Shown here: positions 11,653 through 21,515 of the stretch, in pieces
How the letters are laid out: each line of letters opens with the position of its first letter
Numbering within the stretch: position 1 is the first letter of the stretch
From: Epithemia pelagica
Lineage: Eukaryota > Bacillariophyta > Bacillariophyceae > Surirellales > Surirellaceae
Reading direction: 5' to 3'
NCBI GenBank assembly: GCA_946965045.2
Contig: OX337230.1
Span: 2,480,001-2,544,000 of the forward strand
Length of the DNA: 64,000 bases
Made by a program: the position numbers and the translations under genes
Notes under the pieces: generated by a model
Seen by the model: the letters and a program-made list of their open reading frames with translations, nothing else
Databases searched by the model: none
Told to the model about the DNA's origin: nothing

Positions 11653-14010
11653 TTACAAGGTTTCCAAGAGTTGCAATTGATACTTCCAGGGACAGGGTGC
11701 GTTTCGCAAAGTGTATTCGGGTGCCGAGTTCAACAAGGCATTCGGGTCTTGATACTCCGGCTGCAAGAAGTGCTTCATCCATCGCATGGCATTGTCTCGA
11801 AGAACCTCAAGACCTTGAAGTTCGGCCAATTGAACATGGGCCATCATCCATTCTTGTTCCAAAGACCGATCAACATTCACATCTTCGTCGTCTTCTGCTT
11901 GTTGTTGTTCCATGGTATGCTTTTGGAGGTTCAAGGACCGGACTAACTTGGTTTGTTCCTCGACAGTCGTTTTGTACACATCAAAGGCCATTTTACACAA
12001 TCGCAAAATACACATAATCTCTCGATATTGCAAGGCGTCCTTTTTCGTCGGAGGCGCATGAAAGGGGGAGGAGGACGAACCCAAATTGGTTCGCAACAGG
12101 CGGGTAGCCGTTTCGTTGTAGTCATGGTGTGTCATTGCGATTAACCGACACGTGGCCATGATGGGATTGGCATCCACCTTGACTTGAGAGGATACAAAGT
12201 GGGGAATTTTGGTCAGCGAAGAAGCAGAGACTGATGTGTGGTTCAAGGGAGGCGTTGCTCGGGGATTCCGTGGAGAGAGGAACATCATCCACCGTTTGGG
12301 AATTTTGGCAACTTGCATCAAATGCCGCAACTTTAGCTTCTTGAATTCAAAGGCCGTCTCCATTTCCGTAGGATCCACCGCAGTGCCTCCATCCTCCTTC
12401 TCATTGGTCACAGTCGTGGCTGGTGATTGAATACAAAAGTCGTATCCATCGTCATTGTGCAAATATTTGATCATGCGTTGGGCTTGGATTCGTTCCTCCC
12501 TGGTGGGGTCCACGTCGTCTGGATCCATGACATGCCAGGGCAATCCTCGGGAATAGACGGGATGAAACAGAGCCAAGGAGGCTTGAGAATGGTCACTCCC
12601 ATCGCCATTGACAAAGCCATATTTGGCCAACAAATGCGCTTCGGTATGTTTGCCATAACTGTCTCGTACCTCTTGACCGGTGGCCAGGGTGCGAATCGTG
12701 GAAACTCGAAACACTTGAGTTTGTGCGTCGTACTGGAACTCTACATTGGGATTGGCATGATGATTGTACAAATCCAAAATCGGCACCATGGAAAAGGATC
12801 CCTTGGACAAATCGACGCCTGACACTTGGCGGATCCATTCCAATTCGTCATTTTCCTCCTCTAGTGTTTCACTGGATGGATTCGTGTCCTGGTTGTTGGT
12901 TTGTAGCGTCGAGGCCAATGGCGGTCCCGTTCCAAAACTGCGGGTCCAGACATGAAGAAGTGCCGTGGCAAATTCTGTGTACGACACGTCTTGTTCAAAC
13001 CGCATGGAAACGCGCGTCAAGGCATGATAGCTATTGGTAATCAATTCTCGATGGTAATTCACCATATCGTACGTGGCCAAGGATACCTTGCGCAAGGCCA
13101 TGGCTTGTGTGTCATTCCAATAAATGGGATGAAAGGCGACATAATCCTCATGACGAGGCAACACGCGAGCCAAGTACTGTTTCATAAAGTCAGACATGGC
13201 CGGTTTCGTGGACGCTGCTGGGCTGTCCGAATAGCCCAAATCGTCAAAGTTTGGCTTCTTGTTCTTTTGGTTGGGAACCGATGGTGGGTGACCGTCCAGA
13301 CCTTGCTCGTCATGGTCATCGGAAGATGTCTCAATCTCCAGCTCCTGCGTGGCATAGTGAATGAGCCTCGCTAAATGGGCCGCCAAAAAAACATCGGCCG
13401 TCAAGGGAATGGGTTCAAAAGAGCCATCCGTGGGCACGAGTCGAGCATCCACCAATTCTTGTTGGACAAACGAATTGCGAAAGGCATCCAGGTCCCAAAT
13501 CAACTCGTGCCGGGGAAGGGTCAAAATCGTGGTGCGAGCAGGAATGGGCCGAAGGGCCGTTTGCCGACGATGCCCCGTCGTTTGCACATTGGCATGATAA
13601 TCCAACAAGGAGCGGTCCTCCGGGGACTCGCTGCCGCTGCTGCGGGCCAGTTGCACCAAGCGTTGCACGTGCGGATCCACAAAGTCGTCGTCCAGCAGAG
13701 TTGTCACTTGATTCCACACGAGGGATGCCGCCATGGCCACAAACAAGACCATCAACCCTTGCCAGGTGGTACGATCCAATCCCAACATGTACCATGGCCG
13801 TTTCATGGACAAGACTGGATCCTTTTTTGGTTTTCGACTCTTGTTTCCTTTCTGACTTGTCGTCGTTGTGCGCTTGGATTCATCATCATTCGCATCACCA
13901 GTGTTCTGGTGGCTGCTGTCGCGCTTGGTTTCGCCTTCCACCGCTTCCTTCTTGACGGATTTTCGGGAAGCGTTTCTTCGTTTACTCGTTGTGTTCTTGC
14001 TGCGTGTCAT
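11653..14010 (-). CDS. SET-domain lysine methyltransferase (RLSMT/SETD-like) with N-terminal membrane anchor
   Basis: Likely a protein-lysine N-methyltransferase of the Rubisco-LSMT/SETD3-6 type. The split SET domain starts near residue 155 (PARTTILTLPRHELIWDL). Its catalytic half contains the cofactor-binding DLYNHHANPN motif near residues 413-422 and DSYGKH near 450-455, followed by LLAKYGFV, the usual continuation in this class. A variable insert of roughly 170 residues separates the halves. A basic N-terminus (residues 1-70) precedes one hydrophobic segment near 82-100, suggesting a membrane anchor. The frame extends nine codons further upstream but only to a TTG; the first ATG at 14010 gives 785 residues. 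The 3' end faces ALG6 and the 5' end is divergent from the NDUFAF3-like gene. The substrate cannot be told from sequence. Confidence 0.85.
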   Translation of the reverse strand: MTRSKNTTSKRRNASRKSVKKEAVEGETKRDSSHQNTGDANDDESKRTTTTSQKGNKSRKPKKDPVLSMKRPWYMLGLDRTTWQGLMVLFVAMAASLVWNQVTTLLDDDFVDPHVQRLVQLARSSGSESPEDRSLLDYHANVQTTGHRRQTALRPIPARTTILTLPRHELIWDLDAFRNSFVQQELVDARLVPTDGSFEPIPLTADVFLAAHLARLIHYATQELEIETSSDDHDEQGLDGHPPSVPNQKNKKPNFDDLGYSDSPAASTKPAMSDFMKQYLARVLPRHEDYVAFHPIYWNDTQAMALRKVSLATYDMVNYHRELITNSYHALTRVSMRFEQDVSYTEFATALLHVWTRSFGTGPPLASTLQTNNQDTNPSSETLEEENDELEWIRQVSGVDLSKGSFSMVPILDLYNHHANPNVEFQYDAQTQVFRVSTIRTLATGQEVRDSYGKHTEAHLLAKYGFVNGDGSDHSQASLALFHPVYSRGLPWHVMDPDDVDPTREERIQAQRMIKYLHNDDGYDFCIQSPATTVTNEKEDGGTAVDPTEMETAFEFKKLKLRHLMQVAKIPKRWMMFLSPRNPRATPPLNHTSVSASSLTKIPHFVSSQVKVDANPIMATCRLIAMTHHDYNETATRLLRTNLGSSSSPFHAPPTKKDALQYREIMCILRLCKMAFDVYKTTVEEQTKLVRSLNLQKHTMEQQQAEDDEDVNVDRSLEQEWMMAHVQLAELQGLEVLRDNAMRWMKHFLQPEYQDPNALLNSAPEYTLRNAPCPWKYQLQLLETL

Positions 14011-14287
14011 GACGTCTTCTTCTTCGTTTTCACTCAAGTTCCACTACGGCTCCAGTTTTGCCATTTGCCATAGTGCCCAAAAAGATTCTCCTTGTCTTGC
14101 ACGCGTGCACCGTCCGCTGTGACACAAAACGAGCAGTTTGGGCAATACAAAATAAAAACATATGCCCCGTGACTCATCCAGTCGCTGGAAAAGACTGGGA
14201 GTCGCACGTTCGTTCGTCGCAACCGTCTCATGTCGATCTCACGACGACGAGGACAATTGATGTAACAACGAAATCACAGTAGAAACA
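14011..14287. promoter_or_regulatory. Probable bidirectional promoter (SET gene / NDUFAF3-like)
   Basis: Only 277 bp separate two divergent start codons, so both promoters must share this interval. No individual element is obvious; the call rests on geometry alone. Confidence 0.5.
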
Positions 14288-14959
14288 ATGTTTGCTCGTT
14301 CCCTGTCGTCACGAAGACCCTCTTTCTTGTCTTCCTCTTCTTCCCTGGAAAATGTATGGAGGAGGAGGCAATCTTGGACCCATCACCACCACTGGCCCTT
14401 GCTATCATCATCCTCCAACTTGGAGGCAGATGGGCCTCCCTCGTGGAATATGATGGGTCATGCCAAACGATGGGCCGGAGGGTGGAATCAACGTGGATAT
14501 GACATTACGGAAGAATCCCTCTATTTTTCCTCGGGACGACCCAAGGTGGTGTTGGACGGCTATGGACCCACGGGATTCACCGTGTCCAACATTGTCAAAA
14601 ACATGGGGGAACACTCGAATAAGGATGGCAGCATCTTTTTCTTTGGGAGTATCATGGCCTTTCCCAATGGTTGTTTTCTGTGGAATGTGGAAACCGCCAA
14701 GGATATTACCATGGAATCCTTGACCCCCATTTTGTTGCATCGACCCAAGATTGATTTGCTCCTGATTGGCAGCAATTCCCGCATTCCCCACAAGCAATTG
14801 CATCAAATTATTGAAGACATGAGGGAACTGTATTCCATCTCGGTCGAACAAATGGAAGTCTTCAATGCCATTGGGACCTTTAATTTTTTGAATGCCGAAG
14901 ATCGAGAAGTTGCCGTGGTCCTCTTGCTCGATCCCAAAACCAAAATACGGTCGGAATGA
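14288..14959 (+). CDS. NDUFAF3: Mitochondrial complex I assembly factor, NDUFAF3/Mth938-domain protein
   Basis: The 223-residue protein has an Arg/Ser-rich, acid-free N-terminus (MFARSLSSRRPSF) typical of a mitochondrial presequence. The Mth938/DUF498 fold follows from about residue 80: GYGPTGFTVSN, an FFFGSIMAFPNGCFLWNV segment, then LLLIGSNSRIPHKQL and a C-terminal VFNAIGTFNFLNAEDREVAVVLLL block. This order (xGF.., LLxIGxG, T..A..TFNxL..E.R.V) is the NDUFAF3 pattern. In animals the protein binds NDUFAF4 and assists early assembly of the NADH:ubiquinone oxidoreductase arm; that role is inferred here. It starts at the first ATG after a short AC-rich leader. Confidence 0.88.
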   Translation: MFARSLSSRRPSFLSSSSSLENVWRRRQSWTHHHHWPLLSSSSNLEADGPPSWNMMGHAKRWAGGWNQRGYDITEESLYFSSGRPKVVLDGYGPTGFTVSNIVKNMGEHSNKDGSIFFFGSIMAFPNGCFLWNVETAKDITMESLTPILLHRPKIDLLLIGSNSRIPHKQLHQIIEDMRELYSISVEQMEVFNAIGTFNFLNAEDREVAVVLLLDPKTKIRSE

Positions 14960-15147
14960 ATAAACGTCTTGTCGTCGTCTAAGTCGATGATTTGGTTTCT
15001 TCCAGAGAATTGTAGAATATATTGGACAGTCAATAGGAGAAGCCAAACCATTGCCCAAGATGGATACGAATAGGCTACCTATTAGCTGGCTGCCTGCCAT
15101 CCGTCATCTTTTGGACGGTCGCAGATCATCATCGTCGGTCGCGCTTT

Positions 15148-16692
15148 ATGTGCCCCAGCACCACACCGAACAGAGTCTCATTCATTCTACGGATAAGGTA
15201 TCCAACTGCATCCGCTATCATGGTTTGGGGATCATCTTCATCGTCCATGCGTTCCTGCAAAGGCTTGTTGGATCGTCTGGAACAAAGCACTACGTCTTCT
15301 CCAGCAGAAGCCCGCCTGGAAGAATTGGTCTTGTTGTCCACCAAACAAGTGACACGGTCGGATTGGCAACGATTGATACAGATTCTCCTGGGACAAGGAT
15401 CTCAACGAACCCTTCATACCTTACGAGCTTCTGGTCATGCCATTCCCAGTCCAGAGATTGCCTTGGAGCTGGGACGTGCGATTCATAAATCCAGTGAAAC
15501 TGTGCCGTGGAGATTGGTGGCCCTCGGCGACTGTCAGTTTGGCAGCCACAACAACGACAGCAAGACTACGAACTCACTGGATCAGTTCATGGCTGGATTG
15601 GATTCTCCTGCCGAGACATTACAACTTGCTTCCCTAGATTTAAGCTACAAGGGATTGTCTCGAACCAATTTGGAGTCCATTTTGGTGGTTCTGACGAAAT
15701 GTTTCCATCTCCAAGAAGTAGATCTTTCACGGAATCCCAATTTATGGACTCTTCCGGACAAAGCCAACGACAATATCAGCAACAATCCTACGACACGGGC
15801 TTGGTTTCCCCATGTTGAAACACTGAACTTGTCCTCCACAGCCATGACAGGGAATTGTGCTCAGAGCTTGTTGCAACAACTTTCTGGTTCTGGAAACTGT
15901 GTCACACTGACACTGGCCGAGAATCCAATTGGTCGTGAGCCGTTGGATGTACTTGGACGTTGTCCATGGTCCATTCAAGAGCTAAGTTTGGCCCATTGCC
16001 ATTTGACCGATGCCTCCTTTCCATGCCTACAGGCCACGACCGTGTTGTCCTTGAAACGTTTGGACGTGTCCCACAATCAATTGACAGCCGAGTCCATGAC
16101 AACCTTGGCGTCCTGGTTGGCCTCGGACCAGTCACGGAGCTTGGAGAACTTGAATCTGTCCTTCAATCCTCTCACCGCAGCAGGCGTCGAAACACTGGTC
16201 CGACAAGGGTTGGTTCCCCGTCAAGCCGCCTTTGGTAGTAGTAATAGTAGCAGTACAACCACTGACGGGGCCGCAGCGACGAGCTCTGCCTTGTCCGTGT
16301 TGGATCTCAGTCATACTCAATGCGGCGTGGATGGTGCCATTATGGCCATGGACAAGTCTCATGTAGCATCCTTACGCTTGTTTGACAATCAATTGGGTGA
16401 TGCAGGCTTTCATGCTCTCAAACCATATCTTTGGGAACAGGCCCATGAGACCCTGGAGACTCTGGATTTGGCAGGCAATGGGGCCTCACAAGAGGCCGTG
16501 GTGGGACTCCTTCAATCTCTGGTGGTAACGACAGACCACAACTCGAGTGACCATGAGAAATCGTTGTCAATGCGACTTCGAACGATCGTAGTTGGTGGCA
16601 ATGGTGGAGGACCCGAGTTGGAACGTGTGGTGCAACAGATTCAAAAAGCACATCCCAAGCTGGACGTAGCAAGGGACCGACCAAGAGCCTGA
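15148..16692 (+). CDS. Leucine-rich-repeat (ribonuclease-inhibitor type) protein
   Basis: A 514-residue protein with at least eight RI-type leucine-rich repeats between about residues 150 and 490, each of the form LxxLDLSxNxL: examples are LASLDLSYKGLS, VETLNLSSTAM, LKRLDVSHNQLT, LENLNLSFNPLT, LSVLDLSHTQCG and LETLDLAGNGAS. Such horseshoe proteins bind other proteins; no catalytic domain is present. The N-terminal 140 residues are helical without repeats. An internal ATG at 15220 has a better context (G at +4) and may be the true start, which would remove 24 residues. Its 3' end is 247 bp from the convergent NOC2 gene. Confidence 0.85.
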   Translation: MCPSTTPNRVSFILRIRYPTASAIMVWGSSSSSMRSCKGLLDRLEQSTTSSPAEARLEELVLLSTKQVTRSDWQRLIQILLGQGSQRTLHTLRASGHAIPSPEIALELGRAIHKSSETVPWRLVALGDCQFGSHNNDSKTTNSLDQFMAGLDSPAETLQLASLDLSYKGLSRTNLESILVVLTKCFHLQEVDLSRNPNLWTLPDKANDNISNNPTTRAWFPHVETLNLSSTAMTGNCAQSLLQQLSGSGNCVTLTLAENPIGREPLDVLGRCPWSIQELSLAHCHLTDASFPCLQATTVLSLKRLDVSHNQLTAESMTTLASWLASDQSRSLENLNLSFNPLTAAGVETLVRQGLVPRQAAFGSSNSSSTTTDGAAATSSALSVLDLSHTQCGVDGAIMAMDKSHVASLRLFDNQLGDAGFHALKPYLWEQAHETLETLDLAGNGASQEAVVGLLQSLVVTTDHNSSDHEKSLSMRLRTIVVGGNGGGPELERVVQQIQKAHPKLDVARDRPRA

Positions 16693-16939
16693 AAAGCGAA
16701 CGACAGGAAGGTTCACAAGTACCTTTACTATGGAGCTCACAAGTTGTGGTTCATGTTCTACAATATTCTTGCCAAACTCATCAATCCGTCTGATAAGTGA
16801 GAAGTTGACCACCCATAATGCAAGCATTGGAGGACTGTTGTCACGAGAATAACATACTTAGCCCCTATTGCAGCGGCTCCTACCATGCCCGTTGCTAGCT
16901 GGATAAGGCTTGATCATGGCTTGCTTTTTCAGTTACTCT

Positions 16940-19546
16940 TTACTCATTGTCATCATCTGACCAATCCACGCCTTCCTGGACATCGTCCTCTTGTTCCAAA
17001 ACATTTGGATCCTCCTTGGCCTTGTGATTTTGAGCCGGCCGGATGGTGCTCTCGACCTGCTTTTTCGATTTCTTCTTTTTCTTTGCCTGTTTCGTCTCGT
17101 TTTCCTCCGACACTTTGTCATCAGGTTCAGAGCGAGTCTCTTTGGTGGACTCTTGCTTCTTCCCAGTTGGGGTTGGCCCTCCAATCCGCTTGGCTTCCTT
17201 TTCAATCGCTGCCTTGTGACGTTCTCCCATGGAAGGAACGTTCACTGGACGCAAGCACTCCAGGCGGGTCACATCCTTGGGAGCTTGTTGAAGTTTGGAT
17301 CGCTTTTCCACGGCATTCGACGTGTGTTTTTCACAGAGATCCAAAATACCATCGGCAAATTTACGCCATCGCGGTTGTCGAATGGCACGACGAAAGGCAT
17401 TCATTCGACGACGGATCCATGTACTAAACTCGGGAAACCCAGCACTATATGCATACAAATCCACCTCTCGTTCCAACAAGACAAATATGTCGACAATGGC
17501 GGCTTCTTGTTGTTCATGTGTTCGCAAAGAGTCGTCTTTGGGAAGCTTGAGAATATGTAATAAATTCAACCCAGCTGTGGTACTCTTTTTATTGGTTTTC
17601 TTTGGCTTTTGATACCACTCTTTCCAGTCCAGACAGTCCAGCAACAAGGACGTTGTTGGTAAAAACATTTCCGTGGAAGCTGCTAGTTGTTGCAAAAGTC
17701 GGACACAGTGTAGGCGAAAGGGGAGGAAACGAACATTGGAGGGAGCCAATCTTGCCACACCAAAAATAATTTCCGATAATGGGTAAATGAGGGATCGCAT
17801 TGTAGTACCATCCTCTTCGGAAACGATACCCGAAAGGACCGAAACCCACAATTTAAGACAGTTCATGAACTGCCACCGGAACAACTGTTGCATGGCATCT
17901 TGTGATGTTTTATGAAGAGCGGATCGAAGCTGCAAGGCCAGTTGTCGAATATAAACAAAGGCATGTTGATAGGACGAATGAAGATCCAAGCTGTACATTT
18001 CTACCACCGAATTTCCCATGAACGTTAACGTTGATAGAACTTCAACGGTTGGTGTCGAGCTCCCCAGCTTGGCGCGACGAGCATAGGCCAAATAAACTTT
18101 GCGTAAACATGTTTCAATGAATGGAAATGGTTGAGTTTTGGCCATTTGTCGAATCCGGAAAAAGGCATTCATTCGAACCACTTGAAAGTCCTCCGATGAG
18201 TCCAGGGGTGAACTCCATTTCTCGACTAGATTTCGAAGCATGGATTCCGCCAGTCGAGGAAAGGGGGACAAGAATGCCATGTATTTGGACAGAGCTTTGA
18301 GCACAAAGGTAAGCAATTCAGGTTCTTTTGCTTCGGTCATGAGGTGGAGCGTCGACGAAAAGAAGGATTTCATAACACGGCTGACATCCTGCCATCGTTC
18401 CGCATTTTCCATTTTGTGTGGACTTAGTGGTTGGTTTTCCTCCAAATCGTCTTCTTCCTTTTCATCTTCTTCCTCCATATCTTCCTTGTCTCCGTCTCCT
18501 TTCGGAAACAAATGATGCCGAAAAATTTCATGAAAGTTGTTGAGACAGGTAACCATGAGTGCATCATAGACCTTTGAAGAGTCAATAACATAGTGAATGC
18601 CACTTTCTCCCGCACGACTGCCTTTATCTTCGGAAGTGTCGGCCAAGTGACACGCACACCGGTAGGCTGTCACCAAACGTTTGAGACTCTTGATTCCATG
18701 TCGTTCAAACACACTTGCTTTCAGATTACGGAGCTCCTCCATTGTCAAGTGCACCGTGGCAGGAGCCCCTGCGGATTTTTCGACAGTTTCTTCATCCTCG
18801 TCGTCCATTCCTTCTTCGTCGTCTTTTCCAAACTCCAAGAGAGAGTTCTCATTCTCTTGAAGAAATTCATGGAATTCAGGATCAGACTTGTTTAACTTTG
18901 CCATTTGATCCTTCAGCCGTTGTTCTGCGACCTCAATGTCATCGTCGTCACTGTCACTGTCATCGTCGCTTCCGCTGGAATCTTTTTCGTTTGAGGATTT
19001 TGGCTGGCCCTTTGTCTTTGATACCGGTGGATTGGACTTCTCGACAGTTTTCTTTTTGCGGTCCTTTGGCGAATCTTTGTGTCGAGTTTTCTCCGCCTTT
19101 TCTTCGTCTTCTTCTTTCATGTCTTCGTTACTTGAAGCTTCAATGTCTTTATCGCTGTCGCCCTTGGTTTTGTCTCCTTTGCCAGATTCTTCTATTTCCT
19201 CTTCCTCTTCTTCTTCTTCTTCTTCTTCGTCGTCGTCCTCCATTTCTGCAAGATGGGTCGGATCGGCACTTCCCAGTGCCTCAGAGGCCTGCGTAAAGAA
19301 ATCGTCCAGATCTAAACCAGCAAGACTTTTGGGGTTGGGGGCTGCAAAATCATTGGCAAACCGTTGGTTGGACGTTGACTCCTCCGTTTCGTGAGGGTCT
19401 CGAGGTTTGGTGTTGGGTCCATGATTGTGGTCGGTTCGTTTCCGTTTGCGAATCTTTCCTTTTTTCGAAATGGTTCCCTTTTCGAGACGACCCTTGACGC
19501 CTCCCGTCGACTGAAACTTCCTTTGCCGTTTGCCTACTTTGCCCAT
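16940..19546 (-). CDS. NOC2: Nucleolar complex protein 2 (NOC2 family)
   Basis: NOC2 partners NOC1 and NOC3 in moving pre-60S ribosomal particles from nucleolus to nucleoplasm. The 868-residue protein opens with a Lys/Arg-rich nuclear/nucleolar targeting region, followed by an uninterrupted Glu/Asp tract near residues 100-120 and further acidic blocks to about 270. The conserved NOC2 domain spans roughly residues 290-750 and includes LKRLVTAYRCACHLAD, the YHxxDSxxxxxLMxxCLNNFHEIFxHHL core, and a later KEWYQKPK segment. The C-terminus returns to Lys-rich disorder. Frames on the opposite strand over the acidic tract (poly-Ser) are shadows. It starts at an ATG in good context and is divergent from COX17. 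Confidence 0.92.
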   Translation of the reverse strand: MGKVGKRQRKFQSTGGVKGRLEKGTISKKGKIRKRKRTDHNHGPNTKPRDPHETEESTSNQRFANDFAAPNPKSLAGLDLDDFFTQASEALGSADPTHLAEMEDDDEEEEEEEEEEEIEESGKGDKTKGDSDKDIEASSNEDMKEEDEEKAEKTRHKDSPKDRKKKTVEKSNPPVSKTKGQPKSSNEKDSSGSDDDSDSDDDDIEVAEQRLKDQMAKLNKSDPEFHEFLQENENSLLEFGKDDEEGMDDEDEETVEKSAGAPATVHLTMEELRNLKASVFERHGIKSLKRLVTAYRCACHLADTSEDKGSRAGESGIHYVIDSSKVYDALMVTCLNNFHEIFRHHLFPKGDGDKEDMEEEDEKEEDDLEENQPLSPHKMENAERWQDVSRVMKSFFSSTLHLMTEAKEPELLTFVLKALSKYMAFLSPFPRLAESMLRNLVEKWSSPLDSSEDFQVVRMNAFFRIRQMAKTQPFPFIETCLRKVYLAYARRAKLGSSTPTVEVLSTLTFMGNSVVEMYSLDLHSSYQHAFVYIRQLALQLRSALHKTSQDAMQQLFRWQFMNCLKLWVSVLSGIVSEEDGTTMRSLIYPLSEIIFGVARLAPSNVRFLPFRLHCVRLLQQLAASTEMFLPTTSLLLDCLDWKEWYQKPKKTNKKSTTAGLNLLHILKLPKDDSLRTHEQQEAAIVDIFVLLEREVDLYAYSAGFPEFSTWIRRRMNAFRRAIRQPRWRKFADGILDLCEKHTSNAVEKRSKLQQAPKDVTRLECLRPVNVPSMGERHKAAIEKEAKRIGGPTPTGKKQESTKETRSEPDDKVSEENETKQAKKKKKSKKQVESTIRPAQNHKAKEDPNVLEQEDDVQEGVDWSDDDNE

Positions 19547-19859
19547 GGTTTTGTCGACACGAGGTGATCCTTACAAGGAGTGCGATGCAATAGGATCTTT
19601 CTGTGAAGCGTGTACATCGTTTGGTTGGAGGTTGGAGACCGGAACGGAAGCGACGTACAGACGCCTGCTGCCATCAGGGAATGGTCGCAGAAGAGTCGTC
19701 GCTAATTGCCACCGCAGAACTTCGCTTCGATCGAAGTCTTTCATCGTTGCATTGTATCTAGGAGTAGGTAGTTGTGATTGTTGAAACGTTGTTGGTGTTT
19801 GCCCCATCGACCTCCCGAATCGATCAAATCAAACGCAGTGTATTGAAAAGGGACAGAAA
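19547..19859. promoter_or_regulatory. Probable bidirectional promoter (NOC2 / COX17)
   Basis: A 313-bp interval lies between the divergent NOC2 and COX17 start codons. The palindrome TTCGATCGAA at about 19725-19734 is the only symmetric feature seen. Shared promoter function is inferred from position. Confidence 0.45.
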
Positions 19860-20198
19860 ATGGGACAAGGACAATCCGCACCGATACCTGTAAGAGCTTC
19901 GCCGTAACTCGAGTTGTGTTGGAGTTGGTAGTCGTTCGGCGATCTACCCGTCGACGGCATGGCACGTTGTTCTCACTCAGATTCATCATATTATGGAATA
20001 CTCTTGACTGTTTTACAGGAGAAACCCAAGCAAAAGTTGGGCATCAAAACCGGCAAACCTATATGCTGTTGTTGTCCAGATACAAAGAAACCACGCGATG
20101 AATGCATTGTCATGAAAGGGGAAGAACACCCCGATTGTATAAAGTTGATTGAAGCCCACAAAATGTGTTTGCGCGAGGAAGGGTTTGACGTCAAGTGA
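19860..20198 (+). CDS. COX17: COX17 copper chaperone, two exons
   Basis: COX17 carries Cu(I) in the mitochondrial intermembrane space to SCO1 and COX11 for cytochrome c oxidase. Exon 1 is 19860-19889 (ten codons, ending CCT before GTAAGA) and exon 2 is 20019-20198, after TTTTACAG. The 129-bp intron is phase 0. The 69-residue product contains GKPICCCCPDTKKPRDEC, with the copper-binding CC/C cluster, and the twin CX9C motifs (C-PDTKKPRDE-C and C-IKLIEAHKM-C) that form the disulfide-linked helical hairpin. Length and the C-terminal GF signature fit the family. The frame upstream of exon 2 within the intron also has an ATG (19959), but that model would replace the short conserved-looking leader with unrelated sequence. 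Confidence 0.9.
19890..20018 (+). other. COX17 intron (GT-AG)
   Basis: The donor GTAAGA and the acceptor TTTTACAG, preceded by a pyrimidine-biased stretch, join two in-frame exons with no change of phase. The 129-bp length matches other introns in this window. Confidence 0.8.
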
Positions 20199-20484
20199 TG
20201 GAACTATCCTAACTGGTTTATAAAGAACACGCTTTGCTACAACGGAACCTTCCCAAACTCGTCAGAAAGCGATTTACCATGTGATAGCTTTCCACGACGA
20301 CAGAGTCGAATGCGTCGTCGATTGGCATGACAGTCTACCGTTACCGTCGTCTCAATTCTCAATGCTCAAAGTTTTCTGAACATACTGCGTAGATCCGTAG
20401 TTGAGAATTCCGTCAACCATAGATCGATCGGACATGCCAGTCCTGTCATTGTCTAAAGGTTTTCGATGACAGTTGTGTCAATTT

Positions 20485-21261
20485 TCAAACCTCCTCTGCT
20501 TGTGTGTTGTCATTGTTTGCTGCTGCAATGGCTGGAAGGCCTGGAGGCGGTGCCACTTGCGCCTTTTTAAATTCCATCAACACGGGATGAAGTTTGGTGA
20601 GAGCGGCACTCAAATCAGATTCCTTCTTGGCACCGGTAATGACAATTTTGCCCGACACAAAAATCAAAAAGACCACTCGGGGACTGACCAGTCGGTAGAT
20701 TAATCCGGGAAACAATTCCGGTTCGTAGGAGGCAAAGGCGGAATGGGCATACACCAGACCTTCCAGACGCACAGGGAAGCCCATATCGGCCGTTCCCACA
20801 ATGTTTTGTACTTTAAAATCCACAAATTCATTGGGTTTGAATCCGACTCGTTCAATTATATAAGCGAATTTCTTGGCGGCCAGATTGGCATTGTGTGTAC
20901 TCTTGACACCGGTTACCACCATTTTCCCACTGGCGAAAATGAGCGCCGTGGCCCGTGGTTCGCGCAATCGCATAATGACGGCCGCAAATCGACGGGGATT
21001 GTATTCGGTATTTCGACATTTTAGAGCAATCTTTTTCAAATCTAAGCGAATTCCCAAATTGGCTGTACTGGAAATATTTTGGATCCGTATCAACAGTTTC
21101 TTGTCACCACCCAAGCCGTCCGATGCTTCCACGACAGAACCCGCCAAAGAAGGGGCATGCTGGGAAGGTCCAGCGGCGGCGGCGGCCGCTGCTGCTGTCG
21201 TGAGAGCAGCGGATGTCGAGGATGCTCGAGTATCAGACTGAGAGTCTCCCAGTGATGCCAT
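20485..21261 (-). CDS. TBP: TATA-box-binding protein (TBP)
   Basis: TBP nucleates transcription pre-initiation complexes for RNA polymerases I, II and III. The 258-residue protein has a variable N-terminus of about 75 residues with a run of eight alanines, then the two imperfect repeats that form the DNA-binding saddle. Repeat 1 includes [20 protein letters not shown], [21 protein letters not shown] and [15 protein letters not shown]. Repeat 2 includes [36 protein letters not shown], and the matching [15 protein letters not shown] strand. Key TBP signatures are intact. The start is the first ATG, and the gene is divergent from the hydroxylase gene 254 bp away. Confidence 0.96.
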   Translation of the reverse strand: MASLGDSQSDTRASSTSAALTTAAAAAAAAGPSQHAPSLAGSVVEASDGLGGDKKLLIRIQNISSTANLGIRLDLKKIALKCRNTEYNPRRFAAVIMRLREPRATALIFASGKMVVTGVKSTHNANLAAKKFAYIIERVGFKPNEFVDFKVQNIVGTADMGFPVRLEGLVYAHSAFASYEPELFPGLIYRLVSPRVVFLIFVSGKIVITGAKKESDLSAALTKLHPVLMEFKKAQVAPPPGLPAIAAANNDNTQAEEV

Positions 21262-21515
21262 GGCCCAAATATAGGAATATAGATGTCTAACAGTCGTCTC
21301 TGTTTGTTGTCGGATCTGTGGACGCCGCTCCGTCCCTCCAGTCGCTCTTATTATACGCTTTTAGGTCGCTTCGGAAGCATTGAAGTTTTCGATTTCCGAT
21401 CGTCACTTTTTTTCTTCATCTCAGTTTTCGAGATGGTAAACGACGAAACGACGGCGTTCTAGTGTGCAAACCCTGTTCCAACAAGCCCTCGCAACTTGAC
21501 TTTCCATTAGCCAAT
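21262..21515. promoter_or_regulatory. Probable bidirectional promoter (TBP / hydroxylase)
   Basis: A 254-bp spacer lies between divergent start codons. The TATTATACGC string near 21348 is a possible AT-rich core element on either strand but is not diagnostic. Confidence 0.4.

Noticed and set aside
18715-19394. Poly-Ser/Leu/Arg frames on the + strand
   Set aside because: They are antisense shadows of the acidic region of NOC2.
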